A stretch of 64,000 bases of DNA. Origin: Myxococcales bacterium. Lineage in GTDB: Bacteria; Myxococcota_A; Polyangia; Nannocystales; Nannocystaceae. The DNA lies in contig JAAZXR010000002.1 in assembly GCA_014240065.1 (NCBI GenBank), positions 81,439 to 145,438 of the forward strand, written 5' to 3'. Positions 62,014 through 64,000 of the stretch are shown piece after piece (within the stretch, counting starts at the first letter, position 1; the number at the start of each line of letters is the position of its first letter). The notes under the pieces are model-generated. The model did not search any database and was not told the DNA's origin. It was given only the letters and a program-made list of their open reading frames with translations. The position numbers and the translations under genes were made by a program.

Positions 62014-64000
62014 ATGAAGCGGCTGACAACGTTATTTTCATGGCAACGACTTGGACTTCAAGCGGGACTTTTGGCGGGACTTGGGGCGGCCTTCATGGCA
62101 GCCGAGGCGCCGGAAGCGACGGCGACCGGCGACCTGTGCCGAGGTGAAGGAGATTGCTCGTTCAAAAAACCGAACTTCTTGCTGGTGTTGGATTACTCCA
62201 CCTCCATGAACAGCATGTTTGGTTCGAGCACCACGCAGACGCGGTGGGACGCAGCGGTCGACGCGATCAACCAACTTGTCACGTTCCAGAACGGATTTTT
62301 CGACGAAAACTCTCACGTCGCCATGTTGAGGTTCGGGCACGATCCGGATCCCTCCAACCCAGGGACGACGATCCCGCAGGATGTGGGCGCGTTGCCGCTC
62401 GTCGATGGATATCGAATCGACGTGCCTTGGTACGATCCTACGGACATCACCAACAACCCGTGGCTAGAGTGTAACGGCGCCGCGGTGACTGCGGCGCTGG
62501 CGTCGCTTCCGGCTGGTGGTCCCGCGGACGGCGGCGCCGGCATCGGAACCTGGACGAAAAATGCCCTCGATCAAGGGCAGATCATGGTTCAGACGGCGTC
62601 GGCCGATCACCCCACAGATGGCGGGATCGGGATCGGCACGGGTCGTTACTACGGGATTATCGTGATCACGGACGGCGCTTGGACCGGACCGGACGGTATC
62701 AATCAGCCTGGCAGCGAAGATCCCAACCAGACCGCGGACGACCTGTTCAATAACGATGGGGTCCCCACCTACGTCGTCGCTGTGGACCTCGCGGGCCAGG
62801 GCCTCGTGGAGGCCGACGAGCTGGCGGCAGCCGGTGGTACGACGGAGGCGGTCGAGGCGACCTCTCCTGCCGACCTCATCGCCGCGCTCCAACAGATCGT
62901 GGTGGACGTCCAAAATGCCGTGGTCATCCCCGAGTGCACGGCTGGCTTGCCCCGCGTCATGATCATCCTCGACGCGTCCTCGTCCATGCTCAACATCAAC
63001 CAGGCGACCGTGAATCCGCCCTTGGGTGAGGCGGGCGGACCTGGCCAAACCGGTTGGGACCAGTCTCGAGAGGCGCTCGCCGGTGTCAACTCCATCTTCG
63101 ACGCGGTGTTGCCGAGCGGCAACGCGGTCGAGGATCTCGTCCACTTGGGCCTGATCGTCTTCGGATCGGCAAATACGCCGCTGTATCCGCAACTCAGCGA
63201 CGAGATGCGGGTGCTCGTCGATTACGGGCCATGCATGAAGGACAACTTCGGCTGGGCGCTCGATCCAGACACCTCCTGTGTGAGCCCGGGCTGCACCGAT
63301 CCTTATGCTGGGCCGTCGATCACGTGGACCTTCCAGGACGGCACCGTCTCGCCAGGCTTCGACGCGCCGACCTTTAGTCACATGCCAAGTTGTGATGGCG
63401 CCGGCGCCGCGTGTACTGGCTCCGCGACCTTCACCAACACGGGGCTCGAGCTGACGGCCTCCAACCAGGCCGCCTACGCCGCGGCTGCGCAGATGCCCGG
63501 GGCACTGTACCCAGCGTCCGCGTCGACCGAGTACATCAACATCCTCATCACGGACGGCGACTACAGCACGTACTCGACGGATGCGGAGGTTGAGGCTGCG
63601 CTGACGGGCATGTACGCCAACGGTGTGTCGACCTACGTGGTCGCGTTTGGCGGCAACCTGGGCTCTGCGACGGCCATCAACAAGCTCACCGGGATGGCCT
63701 GTTGGGGCTCGGGTGGCACCGTCGATACGTCGACCTCGCCCTGGACCTGTACGGGCGGCGCCGCCGATTACTTCGACGCGGCGTCTGCGACGGATCTCCA
63801 GACGGCGCTGGTTTCGATCCTTCAAAATGTCAACTTCGATCCCTGCTGCGCGTTCAACGACTGCTCGAACGCGCCCGAGCCCACGACCGAGGAGCCTGAT
63901 CCTGTCGCTGTCACTACCGCTGGAGACGGCGACGGAGACGGCGATGGAGACGGCGACGGAGACGGAGACGGAGACGGAGACGGAGACGGAGACGGAGACG
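62014..64000 (+). CDS. Double von Willebrand factor A protein, partial (3' end outside window)
   Basis: A secreted protein read from the ATG at 62014 to the end of the window (662 codons, open). The signal peptide is MKRLTTLFSWQRLGLQAGLL, cleaved near MAAEA. Two vWA domains carry MIDAS-type metal sites: FLLVLDYSTSMNSMF (Asp60, Ser62, Ser64) and MIILDASSSMLNI (Asp320, Ser322, Ser324). Each domain contains IVITDG or ILITDGDY, the third MIDAS element. The protein then enters PEPTTEEPDPV and a Gly-Asp tract at 63922, probably leading to a surface anchor beyond the window. Metal-dependent adhesion or prey binding is likely. Confidence 0.85.
   Translation, partial: MKRLTTLFSWQRLGLQAGLLAGLGAAFMAAEAPEATATGDLCRGEGDCSFKKPNFLLVLDYSTSMNSMFGSSTTQTRWDAAVDAINQLVTFQNGFFDENSHVAMLRFGHDPDPSNPGTTIPQDVGALPLVDGYRIDVPWYDPTDITNNPWLECNGAAVTAALASLPAGGPADGGAGIGTWTKNALDQGQIMVQTASADHPTDGGIGIGTGRYYGIIVITDGAWTGPDGINQPGSEDPNQTADDLFNNDGVPTYVVAVDLAGQGLVEADELAAAGGTTEAVEATSPADLIAALQQIVVDVQNAVVIPECTAGLPRVMIILDASSSMLNINQATVNPPLGEAGGPGQTGWDQSREALAGVNSIFDAVLPSGNAVEDLVHLGLIVFGSANTPLYPQLSDEMRVLVDYGPCMKDNFGWALDPDTSCVSPGCTDPYAGPSITWTFQDGTVSPGFDAPTFSHMPSCDGAGAACTGSATFTNTGLELTASNQAAYAAAAQMPGALYPASASTEYINILITDGDYSTYSTDAEVEAALTGMYANGVSTYVVAFGGNLGSATAINKLTGMACWGSGGTVDTSTSPWTCTGGAADYFDAASATDLQTALVSILQNVNFDPCCAFNDCSNAPEPTTEEPDPVAVTTAGDGDGDGDGDGDGDGDGDGDGDGDGD
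63922..64000 (+). repeat. Gly-Asp hexamer repeat (runs off the window)
   Basis: At least 13 GGN-GAY units following the vWA domains, continuing to the last base. Here the tether is C-terminal to the folded domains, opposite to the lipoproteins, where it follows the signal peptide. Confidence 0.93.

Overview
The window is about 64 kb of dense, GC-rich chromosomal DNA, and it looks like a predatory/soil-type myxobacterium. The best guess is the suborder Nannocystineae (an Enhygromyxa/Plesiocystis/Nannocystis relative). This is inferred from three things: many secreted lipoproteins carrying long Gly-Asp tethers encoded by GGN-GAN hexamer repeats, two hybrid histidine kinases plus a type IV pilin, and an abundance of lipoproteins with short low-complexity linkers. 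I saw no tRNA, rRNA, CRISPR array, insertion sequence or prophage.

Layout. 1-4352 is a tightly overlapping Entner-Doudoroff operon (end of zwf, pgl, edd, glk, eda) taking glucose to pyruvate and glyceraldehyde-3-phosphate. 4362-9422 holds a small membrane protein, a DksA/TraR zinc-finger protein, a frameshifted small gene, purU, a lipoprotein, a type IV pilin-like protein and a metallo-beta-lactamase/rhodanese fusion (persulfide dioxygenase type). 9757-19405 is the most unusual stretch: five thioredoxin-fold lipoproteins (CGPC, CAPC, CGPC, CAPC and CVPC active sites), four of them on Gly-Asp tethers, interleaved with a parvulin lipoprotein, a large predicted outer-membrane barrel, a further Gly-Asp lipoprotein and a small exported DsbD-N-like protein. 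I propose this as a cell-envelope thiol/folding island.

19429-33131 is mostly minus strand: a hybrid kinase, a GNAT / FAD-oxidoreductase / gamma-glutamyltransferase operon, small lipoproteins, a rhomboid protease, a lipoprotein gene interrupted by an in-frame TAG, a propeller-like lipoprotein, a divergent AbgT-family transporter, a methyltransferase and a second hybrid kinase. 33327-42xxx carries a DUF1338/HglS-type dioxygenase, a small winged-helix-like protein, asparaginase overlapping a sixth thioredoxin-like lipoprotein, an L,D-transpeptidase with a charged hexapeptide repeat, aspartokinase, an M17 aminopeptidase, and a dihydroneopterin-aldolase/cupin fusion overlapping an SDR reductase.

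43027-64000 carries HrpB helicase, FeoAB ferrous iron uptake, an orphan ExbD, a Gly-Asp lipoprotein, a giant polytopic (GT-C-like) membrane protein, serA with a leader hairpin, an S9 peptidase lipoprotein, an HTTM-domain membrane protein, an FAD dehydrogenase overlapping an M28 peptidase, and the start of a double von Willebrand A protein that runs into another Gly-Asp tether and off the end of the window. Many adjacent genes overlap by 4 bp (ATGA/GTGA), which points to translational coupling. Start sites were often moved inward from the longest reading frame, using signal peptides, overlaps or family length.
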